From Adiantum capillus-veneris (taxonomy: Eukaryota > Streptophyta > Polypodiopsida > Polypodiales > Pteridaceae): a DNA stretch of 64,000 nucleotides. Below the pieces are notes generated by a model. The model did not search any database. It was not told the DNA's origin and saw nothing but the letters and a program-made list of their open reading frames with translations. The stretch covers positions 71,090,435 through 71,154,434 of the forward strand of contig CM043950.1 of assembly GCA_014529385.2 (NCBI GenBank), in the 5' to 3' direction. Shown one piece after another: positions 35,526-45,967 of this stretch (the first letter of the stretch is position 1; each line of letters opens with the position of its first letter). A program made the position numbers and the translations under genes.

Positions 35526-35628
35526 GGCTACCCAAGTTACAATGCTTTGAGAACCCCTTCAAACACACGTGCAAGAACCCACAACTTTTGACTGACTCAA
35601 TTCCCAGAAACTTCAATGGAGCTCAACT

Positions 35629-35847
35629 TTAGATAAGGAAAAACACATGCACATCAAATGAGTTTTCATAGTTAATCATCAGAATGACGACAGGCAAAGG
35701 ACATTCCAAGATCTCTCTCAATCTTCTTGGCCCAAACATAAAGACTATGCACTGCTGGAAAAAGATCTTCCTGGACACATGAACATTAATCTGAATTCTT
35801 TGAGTTAAATGAAAAGGAGTGAACTGAGGGCCATTTTGATCATCCAT
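35629..35847 (-). CDS. Small leader ORF of T8 (sORF1 family)
   Basis: 72 codons start MDDQNGPQFTPFHLTQRIQI and end SFDVHVFFLI. An upstream in-frame ATG at 35871 is possible, but 35847 gives exactly the length of the T10 homologue. Shared with T10 (42843) and T11 (61235) are RIxVxxSRKIxFQQ, (F/L)FGPxRLxEIL, a Pro-rich middle and a Y-x-x-SFDV-x-x-x-L end. No known domain is recognised. It lies between the primer site and gag. T8 has no sORF2. The function is unknown. Conservation across three element families with mostly synonymous change argues that it is translated. Confidence 0.7.
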   Translation of the reverse strand: MDDQNGPQFTPFHLTQRIQINVHVSRKIFFQQCIVFMFGPRRLREILECPLPVVILMINYENSFDVHVFFLI

Positions 35848-36464
35848 TAAAACCAACCATGAAGCTCCCAAGAAGGCACACCTGATTCAACCTCTGATTT
35901 TGCCAAAATTTCAGCAGCATAACAGTATAAATGGCTCAAAATACCAAAAAACCAGCCATGATAACTTGGGAAAATTTCGACAGAGTTTCCCCAGAAGTAG
36001 AGCAGTAGGAACCCAAAATATAGACTGTCTATGTATGCATTAACTGTCAACAATAGAACCCGAGCATCAAGTAGGACTCACTAGTACATAGCCTATGGCG
36101 AGGTCACAAAAAGGGTGCTCCAGCTACCTGTATCACCGAAAGGATCTCCACATTTGAGAATCCCCCAGCTCAATAAAAACCTCACGCTATCGACCCTCAC
36201 ACGAAGGCTAATGCAAATCGCATATAGTCAAGTCTCAGAAATGACTATCTTCCAGACCAAGTCTCAGAAATGGCTGGGACTGCCAAATACAACCAAGTAT
36301 GGCTCCACAAATGCGTACAATGGCAGTTTCCACAAGTAACGTACAATCCAACAGACAATGCGCTCAAATAGGCGCCAAGTGATGCATTCCCACAACAACT
36401 GCAAGTGTATATCACTGTACTCCAGCTACCTGTACCTGTGTGAATCACCTGTACTTGTACTTGT

Positions 36465-36520
36465 CCCTGTAACCTCTAACCTGTAACCTGTAATCTGTGA
36501 CCTGTAACCTGTAATCCCGA
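36465..36520 (-). repeat. Short tandem repeat in T8 leader
   Basis: CTGTAACCT-like units of about 9-10 bp repeat 5-6 times, 30-90 bp inside the primer site. Confidence 0.6.
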
Positions 36521-36550
36521 ATCTCGAAGCAGAAGGTACTCGAAGAAGAT

Positions 36551-36567
36551 CCTCAGTGGGGGCGCCA
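36551..36567 (-). other. T8 primer binding site
   Basis: The minus strand reads TGGCGCCCCCACTGAGG, six bases inside the 5' LTR. T11 has TGGTGCCCCCACGGAGG at the same place. The tRNA was not identified. Confidence 0.7.
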
Positions 36568-36573
36568 AAAGAA

Positions 36574-36741
36574 TGTGAGCGGGATGAAAACACACACAGC
36601 GCCTCTATAAAGACCCGACACACACTCTTGGGAAGATACACACACACACTATGGGGAACCACTCAGCTTACACAACACACCTGGCCGAGACAGGGAACAC
36701 ACCTCTGGAGTGAGAGGAGAGAGACTATCCACTTGCCCACT

Positions 36742-36787
<46 letters not shown>

Positions 36788-37730
36788 AAAAAACTCAGCT
36801 CAAAAGAGGATAATTTCTGATTTTTAGAGACAAATGAGCTTGGGCCAACACCAATGGGGCAAACAGCTCACACAATATGGGTAAAAGATACCAGATACAA
36901 TCACAAACTGGAGCAGAAACTTCGCTCATAGGAGAAACTTACACAGAAAAATAGCAGGAAAAGAGTGAGGAATTTGGGAAAATGGATGGCGCCATCGCGT
37001 CCGGAACAGCCCAAAACCCCAGTCTGCAATGTCAAAGTGCTCAAATCCGACCTCGGATGAGCAGTTTACGGCCAAAACAAGCTCCAAAATGAGCAAAAAC
37101 ACACCTGCGGCTATTCCTCCTCTCTTCTCCACGTTTTTTCTATTATTCTCTCTTTTTTTTCAGTTCCCACACTTAGCTTTATTAGTTGGGCACCCTTGGC
37201 CTTTTAGATGACCTCAAACGGACCCCGAACAGGCCAAAATATGACCTCGCAGTGCATAGTTGTCACCCTGCTGCATCCATACGCACACCTGGCACTCAGC
37301 TTTTTTCAATAATGCATCCCGCCACCACGTGAAGTGGCCCCAAAATATGGTCCTCATGATGAACTTTGTGCATGAGTATCACAAGAAAACACCCACGTCG
37401 TGTCCGTACTTCTCCGTGTGCAAGTACTGACCCCATTCGGCCTCTTGACGCAACTAGATGCCATCTGACGCACCTGCTTACCTCATGTCGTCGGCCCGCG
37501 GATAGCTTCCTCGAGAAGTTTTACGCGCTACCAACTCCTCATTATTGTAGAAAAAACACACTGGTACTGGTAATAGTGAAAATCGATGAACTATGTACAT
37601 GCTGTCCTACCTGTACACATGTGGGCCCCACGTAACCACTTGGCTCTGGAAAATGGGCAATTCTTTATTTGATGCACCATGCATGTGTATGTACATATGC
37701 ACAATCCCTTGCTCCAAAAAACTCCTGACA
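36574..37730 (-). repeat. T8 5' LTR
   Basis: 1157 bp, TGTGAGCGGG...CTCCTGACA, with a (CA)n tract at about 36747-36785. It is the partner of 32840-33985. Confidence 0.9.
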
Positions 37731-37748
37731 ACGCGTATGATGTCTAAA
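37731..37748. promoter_or_regulatory. T7 leader palindrome, copy 1, right half
   Basis: It begins with T8's target copy ACGC (37731-37734), followed by GTATGATGTCTAAA. It is the partner of 32824-32839. Confidence 0.8.
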
Positions 37749-38264
37749 GTTGCAGATGTCCAGTTTTTTGGCATAGAATCCTTCCTAAAGCTTTCTCTAG
37801 TGCTCAGCAACTCCCAGATACACAGAAAATTTCTCTGACTTTTGTTTATTGCAAGTTTCACTACTAACTCGACGGTTTAGTGTTCTAACATGCAATCAAC
37901 CATATCAAGCAAATACTCCAATGATTACTAGCTCTAGGTCAGGATCAAATGAAGTCCTACCTAAGCTATTCCTAATCATAAAATGGGTTTGGTAATTGTG
38001 ATTTTAAAGAGATCCACTGTCACTCACGGACTAGCAAATTCTTCTTCTATCAACAACTGCTCAACACCAACAAAACAACAAACAAATCTAAGCTAAACTA
38101 AAAATACTGTCAACACGGAAGACCCAGGAATACCCCACTTCCTAGTATCTCTCGAGATCTTCAGAGTCCACCACTCCTAGATCTTTTCTAATTAAAGTAT
38201 ACAAAGTAGTTTATACGACTCACCTCGTAGGATTAGTCTAAGGTCACCTACTTAGGGCTCTCGT
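37749..38264 (-). other. T7 leader, primer-site side, non-coding
   Basis: No ORF is supported. It lies between T7's primer site and the split palindrome. Confidence 0.5.
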
Positions 38265-38281
38265 CCCCGGCAACGGCGCCA
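38265..38281 (-). other. T7 primer binding site (tRNA-Asp type)
   Basis: The minus strand reads TGGCGCCGTTGCCGGGG, two bases inside the LTR. This is the classical plant Ty3 tRNA-Asp site. Confidence 0.85.
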
Positions 38282-38283
38282 AA

Positions 38284-39225
38284 TGTTAAGGCGGTTACGA
38301 CGCTAGCGGAAGCTAAATAGCGAGAGCTCAACCAACAACAGAATTTGTCAGACGAGGACGGAGCTTGACCCGCAGGCGCATGGAAACAACTAGGTGGGTG
38401 TCAAATCACCTACTCGACCTTCTAATGACAATCACTACTAAGGAAATCAAATCTAAGTTCTAAAATACGCAAGTGATTGAAATCCGTACTACGAACGAAT
38501 GCTATACGAAACAGGATCTAGAATCATTGAATCGATCTCAAACTCACGGGGAAGTCTATACACTAGGTAAGAACAACACCCTAAAAACTTGAACTGCAAA
38601 ATCAACCTATAATCACTCCGTGCGGTAAACGCGTATGAAGACAGGCCAAAAAATACAGGTGACCGAAACTTGACCCCGATGGTACTAATGCGTAGCTCTA
38701 CTCATTGTGGTTCTATAGATATGCTGCACGCTCCATTCTGACACACTAGTTGGAAGAAAACTCACACCGAAGCTTGTAGGAACTTACCACACATAGAAGC
38801 CGATAGCGCGCACTCTTGGTATCTGTGCGTAGCTCTCGCCGTTGCTAACACAATGGCGGTGTCACTTCTCCAATGGCGGCCCCGTAGCTCGCGTAGCAAG
38901 TAGATAAGACTCTCTCTCTCTCTCTTTCTCTCTCAGACACAGTCACGGCGCTCCAAAAACTCACTTTGATTAAATAAAACTCTATATCTTAGGTTACAAA
39001 ACTTTGGCTTATATACCTTAGCCTTGGAGGTGAGAACATCTCTAACTAATTACATCAGCAAGTGAAATTACTTCAGAATTACAAGCTGGAAACTCAATTG
39101 AGTCTCGTTACTTAATGAATGGCTCCAATCAAAATCAATGTCGGAAAGAAATTTATTACAATCAATGGTTACAAAAATGATGAGTGTGAGCAAAAATGTG
39201 GGTGTGATCCTCTGCTGGCTCAACA
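38284..39225 (-). repeat. T7 5' LTR
   Basis: On the plus strand it reads TGTTAAGGCGG at the left and GCTCAACA at the right; 942 bp. It carries ACGCGTATGA at 38629-38638 (the T7 palindrome core), a (CT)n tract near 38911-38936 and a TATATAAG-like box on the minus strand near 39008-39016. Confidence 0.7.
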
Positions 39226-39711
39226 GTCCGAGATTACTCCGATGGAGAGGAGGGTAACACAGCATTACGTGTTGAGTATCAGGATATAACAACAATAGCT
39301 ATCCTAGATAGTGGAGCTGGAGTGGCGATTGCTACAAAGCAAATCTGGGAGAAGTGGGGCCGTCCAGCTCTCAGGAAAACTAGAATGAAACTACAACTTG
39401 CAGATGGGTATGTAGAGAGGTCGTTGGGGATCCTATACCAAATAATTGTAACTTCGTGTGGAATTAACTATGAGCACACCTTTGCCGTGGTGGATTTCGG
39501 AAAAACGAACAACTTTGACATTATTTTGGGACGACCATTCATGCGTCAACTCAAAATGATACAGGATTGGGGTTACGATCAAATCTACCTAAGGCACGAA
39601 GAACTAATAACGAAAATCAACATGAAGGATCACAGCTATAGAGACGTTGCGAAAACACCAGCGCAAGAATTTAATTCTACCACTGTAAATGAAAAAGAAA
39701 TACCTGCGTGA
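39226..39711 (+). pseudogene. T9 first protease (PR1), 5' truncated
   Basis: Coding resumes right after T7's LTR. Retropepsin start IAILDSGAGVAIATKQIWEK (about 39294-39355), middle HTFAVVDFGKTNNFDIILGR and end PFMRQLKMIQDWGYDQIYLR. The active D-S-G is intact. It ends at a TGA (39709) that is followed in the same frame by the spacer and RT ORF, so the stop is probably an ex-CGA codon. The gag part of T9 is missing upstream, displaced by T7. The closest relative in the window is T6's protease (ILDGGAGVSIVTKDCW, ILGRPFMREAQMVHDW). Role: cleavage of Gag-Pol in the particle. Confidence 0.8.
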
Positions 39712-41462
39712 ATGCAAACAAAAGCGCATGTCTGGATGTATGGAGCATCCGATTGTGGTGAGATAATCCGAGAGGAATGCGTTCTGGAAAGATCCGTCGA
39801 AGACGAGGCATATTTCCCAGAACCTTTCCCGGAACATTTATTTGAGCCATTCGGGTGGACTCAAATATTGTCAACCTTAGACGTATGTGTTAACGAATGC
39901 ACACCTATGAAATTTTGTGATGAAGAAGGATACGACCTAGTAACGTTGCAAATGGCTAGCGTTGTCCTTGAGTCGGGATCAGAGAACGAGGAACGGGAGG
40001 AACCTCCACGTGAGACTGGGTGTAAACGAATAACTGATGAGGTATCTGTAGTGAGCGATAGGATTCAAACAAAAGAGGAATTCACGGATTCACTATGCTG
40101 TGACCTTCCATCAATGGACGACGAAAACCAATTGATAGAGGCTGATGATGAAAGATCAAGAGCATCAGAGATGAACAAAAAATACAGGATGAGAGAGGAC
40201 AGGTTTTACGAGTTTCATAACCAAAAACCTAGTCGACAGGAGCGGTATAAATCCAAGAGAGCCAGAAAATCAAGGGCGAATAAGCATAATCCAATGCCTC
40301 TTGTCAATGACAGAATGGGATATCTAAAGCTTGTCAAAGCTGAGGATTGTGTCAAAGACGAGGTCACTGGCCAGTTTACCAAAACTAAACCATGGGAAAA
40401 CAACAAGAAGAACAGACATGAAAAGCAAATGACTAAGTCGCAAAAGGAAAGAAAAACAGGGTCCGGAATGACCAAAACAGAGAGGAAAACAGAGTACAAC
40501 AAGCTCAAGCGAACCCTTAGAGACATATGGACGATCGACTTTGAAACAAATGAGGACACGAGTTCTGACAAGATAGATGCACCATCCCATTATAAGAAAT
40601 ATACCATACAAGATAGGAAAATCATAGTGCAACAACCTATGAGGGAATTGAAAGAACCGGGTACATCATACGACGGTCCAAAAAAAGCCAAACGAATAGA
40701 TCTAGTGGAGCCAGGAGAAGATCCAAAACCTGCATATATTGCCACGGATCTTACTGATGAAGAGGAAAAGCTTTTGGTAGCTACTCTTAAACAATATAGA
40801 GATGTGTTTGCGTGGTCGTACAAAGATCTTAAGGGGGTGGATCCTAGTATCTGTCAACACACAATACCCCTTAAGAATGACGCAAAACCCAGCAGACAAC
40901 GTCCCTATACTTACAATGAAACATTTGCTAAAAAGATCAAGGAGGAGATAGATAAACTTAAGGAGGCAGAGTTTATTTACGAAATTGAGCACACCGATTG
41001 GGTTTCACCAATTGTGGTGGTCCCGAAGAAAAACGGAAAGTTGAGAGTGTGTGTCAATCTCAAGAAAGTAAACACTGCTACAATTCGAGACAACTATCCC
41101 CTACCCATTACTGATCATGTAATAGAAAGGGTAGCAGGCAAAGAGGCTTACAGCTTCTTAGATGGCTTTTCGGGTTACAACCAACTCGCAATAAAGCCAG
41201 AGGATCAGAGCAAAACGGCTTTCGCAACTGAATGGGGTATTTTTGCATTCCTAGTAATGGCTTTTGGCCTAACCAATGCACCAACTACATTTCAGAGGCT
41301 AATGGGTCATGCTTATAAAGAATATCTAAGACAATTCTTAGAAATTTACATGGATGACTTGTGCGTTCACTCCCTTGTAAGACTGGAGCACATAGAATAC
41401 TTGACCAAGGTGTTCGAAAAATGCAAGCTGTATCGGATTTGCCTGAATCCAAAAAAATGCGT
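39712..41462 (+). pseudogene. T9 spacer and reverse transcriptase, cut by T10
   Basis: 583 intact codons in the frame of PR1. The first 270 form a charged, Lys/Arg-rich spacer. RT follows with QYRDVFAWSYKDLKGVDPSI, WVSPIVVVPKKNGKLRVCVN, YSFLDGFSGYNQLAI (first catalytic Asp), VMAFGLTNAPTTFQRLM and IYMDDLCVHS (Asp pair, about 41349-41365). It breaks at CLNPKKC where T10's LTR enters after the GCGT target. RT continues at 51497 in the same frame once T10 and one GCGT copy are discounted. The motif set is non-chromovirus Ty3. Role: copying element RNA into DNA. Confidence 0.85.
41459..41462 (+). other. T10 target duplication, left copy (GCGT)
   Basis: GCGT directly precedes the 5' LTR; the right copy is at 51493-51496. 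Confidence 0.9.
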
Positions 41463-42292
41463 TGTCGTGCTGTGACATGTACATAGTGGGAACACATGCT
41501 ACAAGAGATATCTTGTAACTTTTTAGATACATAATTATATTTCCTATAATGTACATATGCATATGTAAGTATAAAAATAAGCTTTCTATCTCATCTTATT
41601 ATTTATCTCAAGGGTAATGTATTCTTACTTTACCATCAAAAAACAAAATACTATGGGAAAAGTGTCAATAGCTCCGCCTCTTTAACTTGGGGCAAAAAGC
41701 ATTGACTCTTTATTTCTACTATTTCATTATCATCTCACACCCTAGCTAGATCCTATATCTAGGGTAAACTCCAATATATATATATTCTATGTATTTTTTA
41801 TACTTTTCTTATATTTCTTTTTAAATAGCTACTAGGAGAGAATCAAATCCTAGTGGGACACTAGGTGGCATGATTTCAAAGATACACTTATTTTAATGCA
41901 TTATTGCAAGCATGGTTACAAAAATTTGTCAAGGAGAAATGTCATGCTTTCATATGGCATGAGGTGTCCTTGGGAATTAAATGAAAGTCAAGGCTAAGGA
42001 GACCACATGAAGACTTTTGCTGCCATAAATGGACCCTATTTTGATGAATTTTTTACACAAGGTTCCAATCCGAATTGGAGAATGATTTTAAAATAACAAT
42101 TGTAGCTAATATGCTGAAGTTTTTGTCCATATTTTTATTTTTTTATTTGGAGCTACGGTTGAGGAGATATGATCAAAATACTGGACCCCAGTCTGCCCAC
42201 ATCATGCAGGGACAGCTCATTTCCAACTTTTCCAATTCCTGTTCACACTGGCTCCTCTCTTCTTGTGTAAACCCTTGTGGGTTCCCTTCACC

Positions 42293-42300
42293 TATAAAAG
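42293..42300 (+). promoter_or_regulatory. TATA box of T10 5' LTR
   Basis: TATAAAAG followed by GGGACC is a strong plant core promoter. It places the small ORFs about 520 bp downstream, inside the transcribed leader. Confidence 0.7.
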
Positions 42301-42842
42301 GGGACCTCTTCTTCCTTGGTAGGAACTCAAGCATTCAAGCCATTGATGAGAGGAATTCTTGAGGGAGTGGGTAGTAATGCCTAATTGTACTTAGCCCCAT
42401 TAACATAAGCCCAAGCCTACACTTTCTCCTAGAGGAAACCTAGCCATTCTTGTACGCCATCCTTGGAGGATCAACTCTAATCAAAGAAGGTGTTGTACTT
42501 GGCGTATCAATCAACGTTGAATTCTTCCCTCTTCTTCTCTCTCCCATCAATAATGGTGCCGAAGGATTTCAAGTAAGATGTGTTCTACATTGATGTTTTC
42601 TTGATTTCTTGTTGTTTTCATTTTCATCTCTAATCCAACATATATATATGTATCTAATCTCATCTCCTTAACCAAACCTATCTCTCTCATTCTTAGTAAT
42701 TCATCCTCTCTAGGTTCTCTTTGCTACAGGTACATCTCTCCCCGCAGTATCCTTATTGCTTACGGGCAAGAATAGGGCTTGGGAGGGAAACTTCTCATCT
42801 CTTCACTTCTCTCATATCTACATTTCTCACATACTATCCTAG

Positions 42843-43061
42843 ATGAATAACCCACATGATGATAATTTCTATCGCTTTCACTCTGTACAATCTATTAGAA
42901 TTAACGTATGGATTAGCCGTAAAATACACTTTCAACAACGTATAGTGTTTCTCTTTGGCCCAGAAAGGCTCAATGAAATACTTCTATCACCGGATCCCAT
43001 CATACTACCTCTCATAGACTATAACTTTTCTTTTAACGTAAGCGTAGTTATCTTGCTATGA
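42843..43061 (+). CDS. T10 sORF1 (5' LTR copy)
   Basis: 72 codons start MNNPHDDNFYRFHSVQSIRI and end NFSFNVSVVILL. It has homologues in T11 (61235-61026) and T8 (35847-35629). Conserved blocks are RINVxISRKIxFQQ, VFxFGxERLxEILLSPDPII and a SF(D/N)V end. Nucleotide comparison with T11 shows mainly third-position changes (for example CGT/AGA for Arg, AAA/AAG for Lys), as expected from selection on protein. The stop overlaps the sORF2 start (ATGA). It lies in the R-U5 leader downstream of the LTR promoter. No signal peptide or known domain is seen. Function unknown; an accessory or regulatory protein of the element is my inference. Confidence 0.75.
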   Translation: MNNPHDDNFYRFHSVQSIRINVWISRKIHFQQRIVFLFGPERLNEILLSPDPIILPLIDYNFSFNVSVVILL

Positions 43062-43270
43062 ACCAAGAGGATTTGTACACACAATTAATCCCAATCACTA
43101 GACAAAATATATATATTATGGTAAGCACAAAACTACAATTCCAAAGAACAATTCGTAGCCTATTTGGGCAGCCAAGATTGAATGCCATTAACTCATCTGT
43201 TAACCCTTTCATATTACCCATGATACGATATGACCATAGCCTTGATGTTTTCATCTTTGTGTTATTTTGA
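43058..43270 (+). CDS. T10 sORF2 (5' LTR copy)
   Basis: 70 codons start MNQEDLYTQLIPITRQNIYI and end LDVFIFVLF. It aligns without gaps to T11's second small ORF (70 codons). It also resembles sORF1 in layout: R-x-x-I-x-I-x-x-S-x-K-x-x-FQ, then (L/F)G-x-x-RL, P-x-I-L-P-x-I-x-Y and LDVFIF, so the two are probably an old tandem duplication. Its ATG overlaps sORF1's TGA by ATGA, which would allow termination-reinitiation. Gag starts 280 bp downstream, past the LTR end and primer site. Function unknown. Confidence 0.75.
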   Translation: MNQEDLYTQLIPITRQNIYIMVSTKLQFQRTIRSLFGQPRLNAINSSVNPFILPMIRYDHSLDVFIFVLF

Positions 43271-43476
43271 CATTTTCTTTTGTGTTCTTTCTTTGTGCGT
43301 GTGAGTGCAAGAGAGAATGGGTGGGATTCTTTGATTGTACTTCTTTCCAAACCCTAGTCTTCATGGCATCTATGGTTTAACTCCTTCATATAGTTTTTGT
43401 CGAGTTCTCTCACAAACTCTCACAGCCATAAGCCTGGTGCTTTCCTGGCAAGACCGCAAATTTCTCGACATATTTT

Positions 43477-43492
43477 TGGTGAACCCGAAGCG
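43477..43492 (+). other. Probable T10 primer binding site
   Basis: TGGTGAACCCGAAGCG lies six bases after the 5' LTR. It begins TGG as required, but I could not match it to a tRNA. Confidence 0.45.
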
Positions 43493-43550
43493 AATCTGCT
43501 AGGGTGAGTGTTTGTGGGTAACCATGGGTGATCATGTTGAGTAACAGGGT

Positions 43551-44171
43551 ATGCATTTTGACCCAGCAACAATGCAAATGTTTCAAGCATTTGCAATGTT
43601 CATGCAACAACAACATGCTACTGAAAGAAGGGAGATTTCAGCAACGAAGGCCATACAAGCGGTCGTCAACAGAATGGATCAGTTCAATGGCAAAGATGTA
43701 ACCAAGTACTTACGCGAGTATGTGAAGGAGATGGAGCTGCATCGCGTGTCAGAAGGTGAGATGATTCAAAGCTTTGAGCTAGTTGTTGCTCCAGAAATTA
43801 GGGAGCATGTTAGGGCAATTAAAGATGGGCATGGGAGAAATTGGGAAGAACTCAAAGTAGCTTTAAAGGAGGAATATTTCATGGAGGACTCTGAGAGAGT
43901 GACCAAAAGGACATTCTTAGAATGGGTAGTCAAGCCAAAGCAAGGACTAGTAATAACAGATCTACTTAGGGAATTTGAGCGGCGCTATGCACAACTCACT
44001 AGGACAGAAAGGGCCACACTAGATGCAGAGAAGACAGATCTTTTCTTACAAGCTGCAGGTAAAGAGTTTCAAGAAAATTTGGAGCTTCTTCTTGAAGATA
44101 AAGATGCTGAGCAAGGACTAAAGACCGACTGGAATGAGGTTGAAGGTGCTGTCTCACTGCTTGCCAAATGA
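43551..44171 (+). CDS. T10 Gag, capsid part
   Basis: 206 codons start MHFDPATMQMFQAFAMFMQQ and end in a TGA that replaces a probable CGA (LLAK, stop, QRRRDK). After a Gln/Met-rich start come MDQFNGKDVTKYLREYVKEM, FELVVAPEIREHVRAIKDGH, KEEYFMEDSERVTKRTFLEW and LLREFERRYAQLTRTERATL. This is a capsid-like helical domain that I recall from other plant elements of this lineage. The polyprotein continues in the same frame at 44190. Role: RNA packaging and particle formation. Regulated by the LTR promoter and perhaps by the upstream small ORFs. Confidence 0.8.
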   Translation: MHFDPATMQMFQAFAMFMQQQHATERREISATKAIQAVVNRMDQFNGKDVTKYLREYVKEMELHRVSEGEMIQSFELVVAPEIREHVRAIKDGHGRNWEELKVALKEEYFMEDSERVTKRTFLEWVVKPKQGLVITDLLREFERRYAQLTRTERATLDAEKTDLFLQAAGKEFQENLELLLEDKDAEQGLKTDWNEVEGAVSLLAK

Positions 44172-45899
44172 CAAAGAAGAAGGGACAAGATGGTAGTAAA
44201 CACTACAAGTCCTTCCACCTCAACTTCTGACAAAATGGTAAAGCCTACTTTTATCGCTCCTAAGTTTGATGAGTCCATGCTAGATGAGCTTGTGAAGGGA
44301 ATGCGTGACTTGAAGGTGAAGTTTGCAAAGCTTGAAGAAAAAGGCCAACCATCCGGGCCACTTCCTAGGCAAAGACAACAGCCCAAAGAAGGGTTTGTTA
44401 ATAGATGTATTTGGTGTGATAGTACAAACCATGTAAGAAGGGATTGTGATGATTTTAGTGATGCTTTGTCAAAAGATGTTGTCTTTTTTAAGGATGGTAA
44501 AATCCACTTAAGAGAGACAGGTCTACCCTTGAGAACTAACTTTGGGAAGGGGGGAATGCAAACCTTAGTTGAAGATATGGCAACCAAGCATGCCACCTCT
44601 TCAGTTGAGGCAGCTACTTATGGAGTAAAAATTGAACATTTTTGTGATGAAGAAGTGAGTGACCATCATGGTCAAATTTGGCCAAATGTCATGCAATTAG
44701 CTAAAAAGGGAAAGCTTACAAAAGAGATTCTACATGAAGCAGGTGATTGCATACGTCTAGAAACAGGATGGAATGATCCAGTGGACTCATTGTTAGTGCA
44801 TGCCTACATTACAAAATGCCAACAAAATGAGGCAATTGTAGAAGAGAAGCGCAGACGTGAGAATGCTGATGAAGGACCATCAAAAAGAGCTTCTAGAAGT
44901 GGGGGAAGAAGCGACTCAATGCCTTCTCAAACACCCTCAACACAAGGAGCATCTCCACCTGAAGTACTCATGGAGGAGTTTACAACAGGAAAGAAGAAAG
45001 AGCCAACGAAAGGTAAGACAAAAGGCCCAACTTATAAACTACAATCTGATATTGAGGTTGCTACAGATTTAAAGAAAGTCTTGGAGGAAAGGATCTTGAA
45101 TAGCAAGATTGAGTTTACTCTGGGAGAAGTTCTTGGCATTGCAAAGCGTGAATTCCATGAGGAGATCATTGACATCATCAAGAGAAAGAGGCAAACCCTT
45201 ACTGAAGTTTCTCGTCCACAAGTTGAAGGGGAAACCTCAAAGACACAAGGGATGCAACTACAAAATAAGGAGGATGATGGAGCTGTGGTAGAATGCTACC
45301 AATCTAGTGGGAGAGTGAAGCAAGTGTATTTCTCAAATGATGATGAAGAAGTTGAAGGTATTCCTAGGAGTTACTATTCACGAAGTCATTGGGCAAGGGC
45401 TACTACAGAAACTTTGGTCAAGGTAGGTGATCTTGAAGAGCCATTTGTTGCCTTGATTGACCATGGTTCAGAAATAAACATAATGTCAAAGAGTCTCTAC
45501 AACAAGTGCAAATGGCCGATGGACACAGATCATGGCTGGATGGTAAAAGTGGCAAACAATTCATCCGGTGAATTGTATGCAGCATGTCCAGGTGTGAAGG
45601 TGACAATAGGTGATGTAAAGATTGACCAAAACTTCTTTGTACAGGATACATCTTCATATCATCTCATCCTTGGACAGCCCTACATTGTGGGAGTTCGAAT
45701 GGAAACAAAGGTAATGGACGATGGTTCAACATATGCTAGGATACGTAGCAAAGATGGTAAACTTGCTGTCCAATTCCTCACAGTTTGTGTAAACCATGAA
45801 AGAAATCGTGACAACCTCAGAGAACATCCTCTACCAAAGGTGAGCAAAGAGTTTCATGATCATAGAGAAATGATGGGTTTTGGCCAAGTACCATTGTAA
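44172..45899 (+). pseudogene. T10 nucleocapsid-linker-protease
   Basis: It continues Gag's frame to 45899 (569 codons from 44190). A zinc knuckle CIWCDSTNHVRRDC lies at about 44405-44450, followed by an element-specific linker with a Lys/Glu-rich repeat zone. The retropepsin is VKVGDLEEPFVALIDHGSEI (about 45418-45477). The active triplet reads D-H-G rather than D-S/T-G; the fungal relatives may share this, but I cannot check. It ends LILGQPYIVGVRMETKV. A TAA at 45897 (likely ex-CAA) and a frameshift separate it from RT. Role: Gag-Pol maturation. Confidence 0.75.
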
Positions 45900-45967
45900 A
45901 GCGGGATTGCAGTGGTACAGAAAGAAAAAGGGTCTCGCCTGATCCAAAAATAGGTGAAACTTTCTCG

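Larger units (their letters stand above)
32840..37730 (-). mobile_element. T8: complete gag-only LTR retrotransposon
   Basis: The 4891-bp element has LTRs 32840-33985 and 36574-37730 (TGTGA...CTGACA), a 4-bp target duplication ACGC (32836-32839 and 37731-37734), a primer site next to the right LTR and a polypurine tract next to the left one. Inside are one small leader ORF, a gag ORF and a second unknown coding stretch, with no protease, RT or integrase. It is therefore a non-autonomous element of the terminal-repeat-with-Gag type. It sits in T7's leader. Its primer site is close to T11's, and it shares the small leader ORF with T10 and T11. Confidence 0.9.
30572..39225 (-). mobile_element. 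T7: LTR element with palindromic leader, gag cut by T6
   Basis: From right to left: 5' LTR (38284-39225), tRNA-Asp-like primer site (38265-38281), a leader of about 1.2 kb split by T8, and gag from about 31966 to 30572, where T6's LTR interrupts it. The rest of T7 (pol and 3' LTR) is not found. T7's LTR abuts T9's protease coding at 39225/39226, so T7 probably inserted in T9, although T9's other flank is not visible. Confidence 0.65.
41463..43470 (+). repeat. T10 5' LTR
   Basis: 2008 bp, TGTCGTGCTG...TTTCTCGACA. TATA box at 42293. A probable leader intron is suggested by CAAGTAAGATG (about 42568) and TTTGCTACAG or CCCCGCAG (about 42729-42747). Two overlapping small ORFs lie at 42843-43270. 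Confidence 0.95.

Noticed and set aside
41285-41562. Minus-strand ORFs over T9 RT and T10 LTR junction
   Set aside because: They cross an insertion boundary and are shadows of RT.
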